The notes under the pieces: model-generated
Database searches by the model: none
What the model was told of the DNA's origin: nothing
What the model saw: only the letters and a program-made list of their open reading frames with translations
Made by a program: the position numbers and the translations under genes
Origin: an uncultured Eubacterium sp.
GTDB lineage: Bacteria > Bacillota > Clostridia > Lachnospirales > Lachnospiraceae
Direction: 5' to 3'
Assembly (NCBI RefSeq): GCF_934295145.1
Contig: NZ_CAKRAS010000010.1
Coordinates: 1 to 64,000 of the forward strand
Length of the DNA: 64,000 nucleotides
Part shown: positions 24,451 to 33,066 of the stretch, one piece after another
Position numbering within the stretch: position 1 is the stretch's first letter
Layout: each line of letters opens with the position of its first letter

Positions 24451-24735
24451 ACCCCATCCTAATGCACATGCATAAGGACGGGATAAAATCTCGTGTTACC
24501 ACCTTAATTCACAGACCGCTCACACGATCCGCCTCACCAAGTATCTGACAATACTTCTGCAATATAACGGTTGCTCCCGGCGCAGCCTACTGATCATCAA
24601 AATTATTTCTGATAACGTTCAATGCGCAGCTTGTGAATGTATTCGGTATCAGTTTTCCATGCGCCTCTCACCACCCGGCAGCTCTCTGTATGTTCCGCTC
24701 ATACTTACTTCTTTCAGTCATTGCTGTTACTATTT
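24451..24735 (-). ncRNA. T-box leader of tyrS
   Basis: The conserved T-box (reverse complement of TCTCGTGTTACCACCTT, 24489-24505) is followed by a terminator hairpin (24451-24482) with a T run. Upstream on the minus strand, AGAGAG and GGTGGTG-type elements are seen near 24670-24700. UAC triplets at 24639-24641 and 24646-24648 could be the tyrosine specifier, but I did not resolve the loop. Uncharged tRNA-Tyr should favour readthrough. Confidence 0.93.
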
Positions 24736-24796
24736 GCAATTGTCTTCACATGCCCATTATTATAAAAGTTACGTTTGGAAATGTCAATGTAAAGTT

Positions 24797-25663
24797 TTAC
24801 AATAGCATAACCAGCGTTCCTGCCACGATCAGACACAAACCAACCACTGCTTTTTTCGTCAGATGCTCCTTAAATACAATGAAGGAAAACGCGATTGATA
24901 CCAAAATACTCAGCTTGTCGATCGGCACGACTACGCTCGCCATTCCGTCATGCAGTGCCTTATAATAGCACAGCCAGGATCCGCCGGTTGCCAGACCGGA
25001 CAAACAGATAAATCCAAGCTCATTTTTCGGAATTTCCCGGATTGTATGCTGTTTGCCTTTGACAAATACAACCACCCATGCCATCACCAGGACAACGCAG
25101 GTTCTGATGGCCGTTCCAAGGTTTGATTCCACGCCTTCGATGCCGACTTTTCCAAGGATAGCAGTCAGACTGGCAAACACGGTGGAAAGTAATGCATAAA
25201 TCAGCCAGGAACGACTCTTTGGTTTCTCCGACTCATCTGTCACTTCCTTTTTCTGAATCATCATAAACGTACCGACACCGATCAGAAGCACCGCAATACC
25301 TTTCACCAGCGTGATCGGCTCACCAAGGAAAATAAAGGCAAGTATGATCGTCAGAATCGTGCTTGATTTGTCAATCGGCACAACTTTATTGACATCCCCC
25401 AGCTGTAATGCTTTGAAATAACACAGCCATGAGGCTCCCGTGGCCATACCGGATAAAACAAGAAAAATCCATGTCTTTCCACTTAAGGAGCCGATTGTTC
25501 CGATGGATCCTGTGATCAGCACCATGATCCAGGAAAAAATCAATACAACGATTGTTCGAATCGCGGTTGCCGCATCCGAATCCGTCTTTCTGATTCCGCA
25601 TTTTGCAAGAATCGCTGTCAATCCCGCAAAAATCGCAGAACCAAATGCAAATAAAATCCACAT
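24797..25663 (-). CDS. EamA/DMT-family permease
   Basis: A 288-residue, ten-segment transporter built from two tandem EamA repeats. The halves are strikingly similar: GLTAILAKCGI...AIRTIVV and SGMATGASWLCYFKALQLG in the first, SLTAILGKVGI...AIRTCVV and SGLATGGSWLCYYKALHDG in the second. I chose the ATG at 25663, with GGGGATG upstream. It is the last gene of the dctP-uxaC-lacI run. Its substrate is unknown; export or import of a metabolite tied to uronate growth is possible. Confidence 0.88.
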   Translation of the reverse strand: MWILFAFGSAIFAGLTAILAKCGIRKTDSDAATAIRTIVVLIFSWIMVLITGSIGTIGSLSGKTWIFLVLSGMATGASWLCYFKALQLGDVNKVVPIDKSSTILTIILAFIFLGEPITLVKGIAVLLIGVGTFMMIQKKEVTDESEKPKSRSWLIYALLSTVFASLTAILGKVGIEGVESNLGTAIRTCVVLVMAWVVVFVKGKQHTIREIPKNELGFICLSGLATGGSWLCYYKALHDGMASVVVPIDKLSILVSIAFSFIVFKEHLTKKAVVGLCLIVAGTLVMLL

Positions 25664-25719
25664 AACTTCATCCCCGCTTTCTGCAGCTGTCGTATAAAAT
25701 GCATGCACCCTGCTCTTTT

Positions 25720-26733
25720 TTAAAAATCCGATGTGCAACGTTTTACAATTTCGCATGGAACAACCTTATTTTGTTCTATTTGCTTTTGCTTTTCCAAGAG
25801 ATCGATCATGTGCTCCACCGTCGTCCTGCAAAGCACATCCAACTTACTATCTACCGATGTCAGTTCCGGTTCGCAGCTCACAGCTACCAGCGAATCATTA
25901 TATCCTATCACGGAAAGATCTTCCGGCACTTTCATCTCCTGTATTTTTGCATATTTCAATGCTCCGACTGCCATCATGTCATCCGTGGCAACCACACTGT
26001 CAAAATCCAGTGTTCTATTATATTCCAGAAGCATATTTTTCGTATACTCAATATCGTTTTTGCTCCGGAATTTCAACTGTCCGATCACAGGATAATCTGC
26101 ATCTGTCAGTGCTGCCTCATATCCTTCTCTTTTCATTTTGCCGCTGAAAGAATCTGAATCATATAAAAACAGGATTTTTTTTCTTCCACGCCGGATCAAT
26201 GCCCGTGTCACTTCATAGGTCGCGTGGTAATCATCGGCACATATACAATACACATTCTCTCCGCTGACACGTCCGTTAATCAGAAACACCGGCACCTGTG
26301 CAGCTGCTTCCCTTATATAATCCGTATCATATTCATCTCTTCCGGTTCCTGCATAAGTGGAACCTACCAATACCAGTGCATCAATACGTTTTGACAACAG
26401 CATATTGACATACTTTTCTTTCTCATCCTGTGCAAATCCGCTACAGCCAAGGATGCAATTATACCCATGTTCATGGAAGCTGCTTTCCAGATATGCAACT
26501 GCTCTTGCCATATAATTGTCTGCTATATTTGGGCATAAAATGCCTACTGTTTTCATAGAATCAAGTCCCAGACCTCTCGCAAAAACATTTGGCGTGTAAT
26601 CATATTCCTTCATTACCGCAAGCACTTTCTGCTTTGTCTTTTCACTGACTTTCGGACTTCCATTAACTACGCGTGATACGGTTGCTATGGATACTCCCGC
26701 CAATTTTGCTATATCATAAATATTAACAGCCAT
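25720..26733 (-). CDS. LacI-family regulator of hexuronate genes
   Basis: A 337-residue repressor with the N-terminal LacI HTH and hinge (NIYDIAKLAGVSIATVSRVV, then NVFARGLG) and a sugar-binding periplasmic-protein-like core. It is in the uronate cluster between uxaC and the EamA gene. The two identical TGTAAGCCCTTACA sites at the dctP and uxaA promoters are its most likely operators, so both arms of the cluster would be induced together by a uronate-derived ligand. The effector is not visible from sequence. Confidence 0.92.
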   Translation of the reverse strand: MAVNIYDIAKLAGVSIATVSRVVNGSPKVSEKTKQKVLAVMKEYDYTPNVFARGLGLDSMKTVGILCPNIADNYMARAVAYLESSFHEHGYNCILGCSGFAQDEKEKYVNMLLSKRIDALVLVGSTYAGTGRDEYDTDYIREAAAQVPVFLINGRVSGENVYCICADDYHATYEVTRALIRRGRKKILFLYDSDSFSGKMKREGYEAALTDADYPVIGQLKFRSKNDIEYTKNMLLEYNRTLDFDSVVATDDMMAVGALKYAKIQEMKVPEDLSVIGYNDSLVAVSCEPELTSVDSKLDVLCRTTVEHMIDLLEKQKQIEQNKVVPCEIVKRCTSDF

Positions 26734-26781
26734 ATTTCTCCCTTATTAAAAATGTCTCTTTAAAATTTCCATAATACAGAA

Positions 26782-26824
26782 AGATACCGCTCAGGAATTT
26801 CCCATGCGGTATCTAATTGCGTTA
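26782..26824 (-). terminator. Hairpin between uxaC and lacI
   Basis: The arms AGATACCGC and GCGGTATCT are perfectly complementary. The T run after it is weak (TTTC), so it may be a partial terminator that lowers lacI and EamA expression relative to uxaC. Confidence 0.55.
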
Positions 26825-26884
26825 GACTTATTATCATTTTCCATTTCTGATTGTGTGTATTCTATCACACAAAATCACTCCTGG

Positions 26885-28291
26885 TCAAATCTCAAATGCA
26901 AAATATTTTACAGCATTATCGTAAGAAATTCCCTTTACAATCTTCTCCAATGCTTTGTAATCTGCCGGATATTCTCCATTTTCAACCCAACCACCGATTA
27001 ATTCACAGAGAATTCTCCGGAAATACTCATGTCTTGTATAAGACAAAAAGCTTCTGGAATCCGTCAACATTCCCACAAAATTAGATAACAGTCCAAGATT
27101 TGCCAGTGATGTCATCTGTGCTATCATTCCTGTTTTGTTATCATTGAACCACCATGCACTTCCCTGCTGGATCTTACCTGCTGCTTCCGTTCCCTGGAAA
27201 CATCCAAGAATTGTTCCAATTGCTTCATTATCACATGGATTCAATGAATATAAAATTGTTTTTGGAAGTTCATCTGTGGCAATCAGTGAATTTAAGAAAT
27301 CTGCTGTCTGTGCACTCGGAGCATAGTTATTGATACAATCATATCCTGTATCCGGACCTAGTTTTGCATACATAAGAGCATTATTATCACGTTTACATCC
27401 ATAATGAATCTGCATTACCCAGTTTCTCTTATGATATTCTTTCGCAACAAACTGCATAAAAGCCATTTTGAACTTCATTTCTTCTTCTCTTGTAATCTCA
27501 GATCCCTGTAATGCTTTTTGGAAAATATCATCTACTTCTGCCTCAGAAGCCGGTGCATACATAATATATTCCAGTGCATGATCCGAAACAGAGCATCCCA
27601 TAGATGCAAAGAAATCCATTCTGTTTAAAATTGCTTTTTTCATAGATGAAAAATCTACAATCTCAACTCCGCTCACATCTGACAGTTTTTCGATATACTC
27701 TTTATAATCCGGTTTTTCCAGATTCATTGCCTTGTCCGGTCTCCATGCAGGAAGAACTTTTACTTCAAAGCTGTCATCTTCTGCCAGTTTTTTATGCCAT
27801 TCCAGAGAATCTACCGGATCATCTGTTGTACAGATCAGCTTTACGTTTGACTGACGGATCAGATTACGGACAGACATACCATCTTCCTGCAGTTTCGCAT
27901 TACATAAATTCCAAACTTCTTCTGCTGTCTCTCCGGACAAATGTCCATTATAGCCAAAGTATCTCTGTAATTCCAGATGACTCCAGTGATATAATGGATT
28001 TCCAATTGCTTTTTCTAACGTCTCAGCCCACTTCTGGAACTTTTCGCGATCACTGGCATCTCCTGTAATATAATACTCATCTACACCATTTGAACGCATC
28101 TGACGCCATTTGTAATGATCACCGCCAAGCCACACCTGTGTAATATTTTCAAATTTACGATCTTCTGCTATTTCCTGCGGATTGATATGGCAATGGTAAT
28201 CCACGATCGGCATATTTTCTGCATACTCATGAAAAAGTTTCTGTGATGTTTCTGAGGATAATAAAAAATCCTGATCCATAAATGCTTTCAT
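26885..28291 (-). CDS. uxaC: Glucuronate/galacturonate isomerase UxaC
   Basis: A 468-residue amidohydrolase-fold isomerase that turns galacturonate into tagaturonate or glucuronate into fructuronate. Family marks are VDYHCHINPQEIAEDR near residue 31, ICTTDDPVDSLEWH, VMQIHYGCKRDNN and TDSRSFLSYTRHEYFRRIL. Length is standard. It follows the TRAP permease in the same direction. With only altronate-branch enzymes (UxaA, UxaB) present here, galacturonate is the likely substrate. No uxuA or uxuB is visible. Confidence 0.97.
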   Translation of the reverse strand: MKAFMDQDFLLSSETSQKLFHEYAENMPIVDYHCHINPQEIAEDRKFENITQVWLGGDHYKWRQMRSNGVDEYYITGDASDREKFQKWAETLEKAIGNPLYHWSHLELQRYFGYNGHLSGETAEEVWNLCNAKLQEDGMSVRNLIRQSNVKLICTTDDPVDSLEWHKKLAEDDSFEVKVLPAWRPDKAMNLEKPDYKEYIEKLSDVSGVEIVDFSSMKKAILNRMDFFASMGCSVSDHALEYIMYAPASEAEVDDIFQKALQGSEITREEEMKFKMAFMQFVAKEYHKRNWVMQIHYGCKRDNNALMYAKLGPDTGYDCINNYAPSAQTADFLNSLIATDELPKTILYSLNPCDNEAIGTILGCFQGTEAAGKIQQGSAWWFNDNKTGMIAQMTSLANLGLLSNFVGMLTDSRSFLSYTRHEYFRRILCELIGGWVENGEYPADYKALEKIVKGISYDNAVKYFAFEI

Positions 28292-28365
28292 AATTAATTA
28301 AACTCCTTTTTTACTAACTATCTTAGGCCACTGACAAATTACGATACGTTATCCAATGATGCATT

Positions 28366-29673
28366 TTAAATGTAACCAAGTAACTTCGGTAATGTCAGAC
28401 TCAGTGATGGTATATAAGTTACAAGCATTAATACTACGAAAATCGCAGCAAAGTAAACTAATAACTGACGGAATACTGTCTCTATCTTTACACCGCCAAC
28501 TTTTACTCCAACAAAGAGTGTTGTTCCAACAGGCGGAGTAATGGTTCCGATACACAAATTGAATATCATCATAATTCCAAAATGAATAGTATTCATTCCA
28601 AGTGCAGTACAAACCGGAAGGAAGATCGGTGTAAAAATCAGGCAGGCAGGTGTCATATCCATAAAGGTACCAACAAGCAGAAGAATTACATTGATCAGAA
28701 GGAAGATCACATATTTATTACTGCTGATGGAAAGGAGACCTGCGGATACAATAGCCGGGATATTTGTAAATGCCATAACCCATGACATAATGCTTGATAC
28801 TCCGATCAGGAAAATAATGATTCCTGTCATTTCTGCGCTTTCTTTAAAAATCTGCGGAAGATCTTTCAGTTTGATAGATTTATATACAAACAGGGAGAGG
28901 ATCAGACTGTATACAACTGCCACAACGGATCCCTCTGTCGCTGTAAAGATACCCAAAATAATTCCACCAATTACAATTACAATAAGCAGCAGACACGGAA
29001 TTGCCTGAAGAACTACTTTTCCTGCTTCTTTTGCTGTAAATTTTGCCTTTGCACGGTACCCTTTTCTCTTTGCAATGACAAAGATTACCAGCATACATGC
29101 AAGTCCCCATAGAATTCCCGGAATATAACCAGCCATAAAAAGTGCTGCTACGGAAGTACCTCCACTTACAAGTGAAAATGTGATCATTACGTTACTCGGC
29201 GGAATAAGCAGACCGGTCGGCGCTGTTGCGATATTTACAGCTGCGGAAAAGTTTGGATCATATCCCTCTTCTTTTTCAATTGGTCCAATGATAGATCCCA
29301 TTGCAGACGCTGCTGCTGTACCAGATCCGGAAATGGAACCAAACAACATATTCGCCAGGACGTTTGTCTGCGCTAAAGCTCCCGGCGCACGTCCTGTGAT
29401 CAATTTTGCAAAATTAATCAGACGAACAGCAATTCCACCTTTATTCATAATATTTCCGGCAAGAATAAAAAACGGAATGGCAAGAAGACTGAATACTGAA
29501 ATACCGGAAAAGATACGCTGTGAACCGGTCAGTACCGCAACATCCATGTTCATTACCGGAAGGATCGCACATACAGAAGATATTCCGAGTGCTACAGCAA
29601 TCGGTACACCTGCGATCAGCATGACAACCAAAAGGACTAAAATAATTAATCCGGATACAATTGCTATGTTCAT
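28366..29673 (-). CDS. dctM: TRAP transporter large permease (DctM-like)
   Basis: A 435-residue membrane protein with about 12-13 segments and DctM family features: GVPIAVALGISSV at the N-terminus, FFILAGNIMNKGGIA, GSISGSGTAAASAMG and PPVGTTLFVG near the end. It is the ion-coupled translocation subunit. The gene starts 13 nt after dctQ and forms dctPQM with it. Uronate uptake is inferred from context. Confidence 0.95.
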   Translation of the reverse strand: MNIAIVSGLIILVLLVVMLIAGVPIAVALGISSVCAILPVMNMDVAVLTGSQRIFSGISVFSLLAIPFFILAGNIMNKGGIAVRLINFAKLITGRAPGALAQTNVLANMLFGSISGSGTAAASAMGSIIGPIEKEEGYDPNFSAAVNIATAPTGLLIPPSNVMITFSLVSGGTSVAALFMAGYIPGILWGLACMLVIFVIAKRKGYRAKAKFTAKEAGKVVLQAIPCLLLIVIVIGGIILGIFTATEGSVVAVVYSLILSLFVYKSIKLKDLPQIFKESAEMTGIIIFLIGVSSIMSWVMAFTNIPAIVSAGLLSISSNKYVIFLLINVILLLVGTFMDMTPACLIFTPIFLPVCTALGMNTIHFGIMMIFNLCIGTITPPVGTTLFVGVKVGGVKIETVFRQLLVYFAAIFVVLMLVTYIPSLSLTLPKLLGYI

Positions 29674-29686
29674 TTTCTAATTCCCC

Positions 29687-30184
29687 CTATTCCTCTGTTT
29701 TCTGTATATAATTTCCGGCACACATATCTGCAATGTTCAGTACGCCATACACTGCGATCAGGATACCGCTGACCGGCATTACAGAATAAATGACACCCAT
29801 AGATACTCCAAGTGATGCTGTTTTCTGTGTCATGGTCAGATCCATAATTGTAAAGCCTCCATAAATCAGCACAGCAGCAGCAAAAACAATAATAAGCACT
29901 TCAATCGCAATATCCAGAACTTTTCTTTTCTCCGATGAAAGTTTGTCTACCACAAAAGTCATTTTCATATGATCGCGTTTTCCAAATACATATGCTGTTG
30001 CAAACATTGCCATCCATGCAAATGTATAAGTAAGAAGCTCTTCTGATACAGTACTTGGACTGTTAAAAACAAAACGTGTTACAATCTGATAAGTTCCAAC
30101 GATTACCATTATTGCAAACAGCACAATACAGACGGTACCGAGGACTTTATTAATCCCTTTTCTGAGTTGATGTAATGCATCCAT
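29687..30184 (-). CDS. dctQ: TRAP transporter small permease (DctQ-like)
   Basis: A 165-residue protein with four membrane segments and the DctQ signature TYTFAWMAMFATAYVFGKRDHM near residues 47-68. It follows dctP directly with no intergenic base and precedes dctM by 13 nt. Such proteins support the large permease in TRAP systems. Confidence 0.93.
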   Translation of the reverse strand: MDALHQLRKGINKVLGTVCIVLFAIMVIVGTYQIVTRFVFNSPSTVSEELLTYTFAWMAMFATAYVFGKRDHMKMTFVVDKLSSEKRKVLDIAIEVLIIVFAAAVLIYGGFTIMDLTMTQKTASLGVSMGVIYSVMPVSGILIAVYGVLNIADMCAGNYIQKTEE

Positions 30185-31228
30185 CTAATTTTCCTCCTTT
30201 GTATCTGCGTACTGCTTATTATATAACTGAATATGATCATACAAATCACGGATATCCGGGTTTGCATCAAGCATTTCATTCTGTACGTTGCTTACTTTTT
30301 CCTTAAACAGACTGATATCCGGATAAATAAACGTAACTCCCATATCCTCTTCTGCTGTTTTCTTGGCCTTCTCTACCTCTGTAGTCCAGGCATCTCTTTC
30401 TGTCTCACTTGCAACTTCTGCTGCATCATAAAACACCTGACGTTCCTCTTCACTCAAACCATTTAAAAACTTCAAATTCGCAATCAGTACATCCGGGATC
30501 ATCTGATGCATTGTATAAGAATAATATTTAGCAACCTCACCGTGCTTATTGTCCGTTAACGCAAGCTCATTATTTTCTGCTCCATCTATAACGCCCTGCT
30601 GAATCGCGGTATACACTTCTCCGAAACTCATCGGGGAAGCTGCTGCGCCAAATGCATTTGCCATTTTTACACTGGCCGGGCTCTGCTGCACACGCATTTT
30701 CAAACCTTTCAGATCATCTGGTGTATTGATTGCTTTTTTTGCATAAAAGTTTCTTGTACCAACATCAAACCATGTCACAACACGAAGTCCTGTCTCATCC
30801 GTTGATTCATAAACTTTTTCCATATAATCTGTATCATTCATAGCCGCATAATAAGCTTCCTGAGAAGTAAATAAATATGGCATACTGAATACTTCATATA
30901 CATCTGCAAAAATTTCAAGATTCGGCGTTCCTACAACAACAAAATCAATTGCACCTGTCTGTGTAAGCTCAATTGCTTTTGTCTGCGATCCAAGAAGTTC
31001 ATTCGGATAAATCTGTACTTCATATTTATCCCCTAGTTTTTCTTCCACATATTCTTTAAACTTTTCCATTCCGGTATATTCCGGATGTGTTTCTGACTGT
31101 GAAAGAGCAACACGTATAATTTTTTTCCCTCCGCTTGCCTGTTTGGTTCCACTGCATCCAGTTGTCATTCCAGCAATAAGCCCAACACAGAGAACCACAC
31201 AGAGTATTTTTCTGATTTTGTTTCTCAT
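30185..31228 (-). CDS. dctP: TRAP transporter solute-binding lipoprotein (DctP-like)
   Basis: A 347-residue exported binding protein. A signal peptide ends at lipobox MTTGCSG (cysteine about residue 24). The mature domain has the DctP features ELTQTGAIDFVVVGTPN and LKGLKMRVQQSPASVKMANAFGA, the latter with the conserved arginine that binds the substrate carboxylate. I chose the ATG at 31228, with AAAGG upstream; the frame is open for 37 more codons. It is the first gene of the leftward uronate operon, driven by the promoter at 31330-31359 and probably repressed through the operator at 31305. Confidence 0.93.
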   Translation of the reverse strand: MRNKIRKILCVVLCVGLIAGMTTGCSGTKQASGGKKIIRVALSQSETHPEYTGMEKFKEYVEEKLGDKYEVQIYPNELLGSQTKAIELTQTGAIDFVVVGTPNLEIFADVYEVFSMPYLFTSQEAYYAAMNDTDYMEKVYESTDETGLRVVTWFDVGTRNFYAKKAINTPDDLKGLKMRVQQSPASVKMANAFGAAASPMSFGEVYTAIQQGVIDGAENNELALTDNKHGEVAKYYSYTMHQMIPDVLIANLKFLNGLSEEERQVFYDAAEVASETERDAWTTEVEKAKKTAEEDMGVTFIYPDISLFKEKVSNVQNEMLDANPDIRDLYDHIQLYNKQYADTKEEN

Positions 31229-31304
31229 AACCTTTCCTTTCATTTCTGAGCTGCCTATCTGATTTTGCTCAGCTTTATTTTTTATGTTACCTGTTTCATT
31301 TTTG

Positions 31305-31318
31305 TGTAAGCCCTTACA
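31305..31318. promoter_or_regulatory. LacI-type operator at the dctP promoter
   Basis: TGTAAGCCCTTACA, arms TGTAAG/CTTACA. It is identical, including flanks TTTTTG and TT, to the site at 31476. It lies just past the minus-strand -10 element, covering the expected start of transcription. Confidence 0.75.
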
Positions 31319-31329
31319 TTGATGTTTGC

Positions 31330-31359
31330 AGTATATCACTGGTAACCACCCTGTTGCAA
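31330..31359 (-). promoter_or_regulatory. Promoter of the dctPQM-uxaC operon
   Basis: On the minus strand, -35 TTGCAA (31354-31359), an 18-bp spacer and -10 TATACT (31330-31335). The operator lies 11 bp downstream. Confidence 0.6.
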
Positions 31360-31443
31360 CCTCTATTTCACTTATTATTAAACAATATTTTTACCTCATT
31401 TTTATGCACTTTTTACAATCATGCTTTTTTTCACATTTTTTCA

Positions 31444-31472
31444 TTGACACATTCTAACATCCGATGTATTTT
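31444..31472 (+). promoter_or_regulatory. Promoter of the uxaA operon
   Basis: -35 TTGACA (31444-31449), a 17-bp spacer and -10 TATTTT (31467-31472). The second operator starts 3 bp further on. Confidence 0.65.
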
Positions 31473-31475
31473 TTG

Positions 31476-31489
31476 TGTAAGCCCTTACA
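31476..31489. promoter_or_regulatory. LacI-type operator at the uxaA promoter
   Basis: TGTAAGCCCTTACA again, placed across the expected start site of the rightward promoter. Its centre is CC rather than CG, so it is not a perfect CcpA cre site. Confidence 0.75.
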
Positions 31490-31550
31490 TTTTGTGTGAG
31501 GAACATTACATTCAAACTTTCTTTAGAAATGAAAGGACGGTATTTAACCA

Positions 31551-33035
31551 TTGAAAACCTTTATTAAAATCCATCCCACAGATACGGTTGCCGTTGCATT
31601 AACTCCATTAAAAAAAGGCAGCGTTCTTCCGATTGATGACAACACTACCATTACATTAACGGAAGATATTCCACAGGGACACAAATTTGCACTGGCCGAT
31701 CTTGCAGAAGGTTCTTCCATTATTAAATATGGAAATCCCATCGGCGTTGCTACTCAGCCCATCTGCAAAGGTGCATGGATCCATACCCATAATATGAAAA
31801 CAGGTCTGGGTGACCTGCTGACATATACCTATCAGAAAGAAGATATCACAGAGCAAAAACAGCCGGAACGCTATTTCCAGGGATATCGCCGCAAAGACGG
31901 ACGTGCCGCAGTACGAAATGAAGTCTGGATCATCCCAACCGTCGGCTGTGTGAACAATGTTGCTCAGGCCATTGAAAAATCTGCCCAGAATGATATTGCA
32001 GATAACGTTGACGGTGTCATTGCTTTTACCCATCCTTATGGTTGTTCTCAGATGGGTGATGATCAGGAACATACCAGACAGATTCTTGCTGATCTGATCA
32101 ATCATCCAAATGCAGCCGCAGTTCTTGTCCTCGGACTTGGCTGTGAAAACAGCAATATTGATGTCCTGAAAAATTATATCGGTGAATATGATCCGGAACG
32201 GGTACGATTTCTTGTTGCACAGGAATGTGAAGATGAGATTGCGACCGGAACTGAAATTGTTCGCGAACTGATTGATTATGCTTCTCAATTTCGCAGACAG
32301 CCCATCAGCTGCAGTGAACTGGTAATCGGCATGAAGTGCGGCGGATCCGATGGATTATCCGGCATCACAGCAAATCCAACCGTTGGTGGTTTTTCCGACC
32401 GCCTGATCGCCATGGGCGGCTCAACGATCCTCACCGAAGTACCTGAGATGTTTGGTGCTGAAACACTCCTCATGAATCGATGCGAAAACGAGTCTCTGTT
32501 TCAGAAAACAGTGGCACTGATCAATGACTTTAAGGCTTATTTTAAGCGTCACGATCAGACCATTTATGAAAATCCTTCTCCGGGAAATAAAAAAGGCGGC
32601 ATTTCCACACTGGAAGACAAATCACTTGGCTGCACACAGAAATCCGGTACAGCCCCGGTAAAAGGAGTGCTTGCCTATGGTGAACCGGTCAGCACCAGAG
32701 GTCTGAATCTGTTGAGCGCCCCGGGAAATGACCTTGTCGCGGCAACTGCCCTTGCTGCATCAGGTGCACACATTGTACTTTTTACCACAGGACGCGGAAC
32801 CCCTTTTGCCTGTCCGGTACCGACGGTAAAAATTTCTTCTAATAATACACTTGCACAAAAAAAGCAAAACTGGATTGATTTTAACTGCGGTGTTCTGGTC
32901 GATGACGTTCCCGCAGATGAACTTGCAGATCAGTTACTTGATTTTGTAATTGAAATTGCTTCCGGAAAACAGGCAAAATCCGAAGAAGCAGGATTCCATG
33001 ATATGGCAATCTTCAAGCAGGGTGTAACACTGTAA
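31551..33035 (+). CDS. uxaA: Altronate dehydratase UxaA
   Basis: A 494-residue dehydratase that turns altronate into 2-keto-3-deoxygluconate. The N-terminal SAF domain (about 1-90) and the large C-terminal domain are fused as in full-length UxaA. Recognisable segments are GYRRKDGRAAVRNEVWIIPTVGC, THPYGCSQMGDD and GMKCGGSDGLSGITANP. It starts with TTG at 31551, with AAAGGACGG upstream. It is the first gene of the rightward uronate operon and is followed by uxaB. Confidence 0.96.
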   Translation: MKTFIKIHPTDTVAVALTPLKKGSVLPIDDNTTITLTEDIPQGHKFALADLAEGSSIIKYGNPIGVATQPICKGAWIHTHNMKTGLGDLLTYTYQKEDITEQKQPERYFQGYRRKDGRAAVRNEVWIIPTVGCVNNVAQAIEKSAQNDIADNVDGVIAFTHPYGCSQMGDDQEHTRQILADLINHPNAAAVLVLGLGCENSNIDVLKNYIGEYDPERVRFLVAQECEDEIATGTEIVRELIDYASQFRRQPISCSELVIGMKCGGSDGLSGITANPTVGGFSDRLIAMGGSTILTEVPEMFGAETLLMNRCENESLFQKTVALINDFKAYFKRHDQTIYENPSPGNKKGGISTLEDKSLGCTQKSGTAPVKGVLAYGEPVSTRGLNLLSAPGNDLVAATALAASGAHIVLFTTGRGTPFACPVPTVKISSNNTLAQKKQNWIDFNCGVLVDDVPADELADQLLDFVIEIASGKQAKSEEAGFHDMAIFKQGVTL

Positions 33036-33066
33036 TCTTTGTCACTAGTTGAAAGGTGGTATAAAA

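Noticed and set aside
31305..31318. CcpA cre site
   Set aside because: The centre is CC where cre has CG, and the identical copy at the other promoter plus a LacI gene in the cluster fit a local repressor better.
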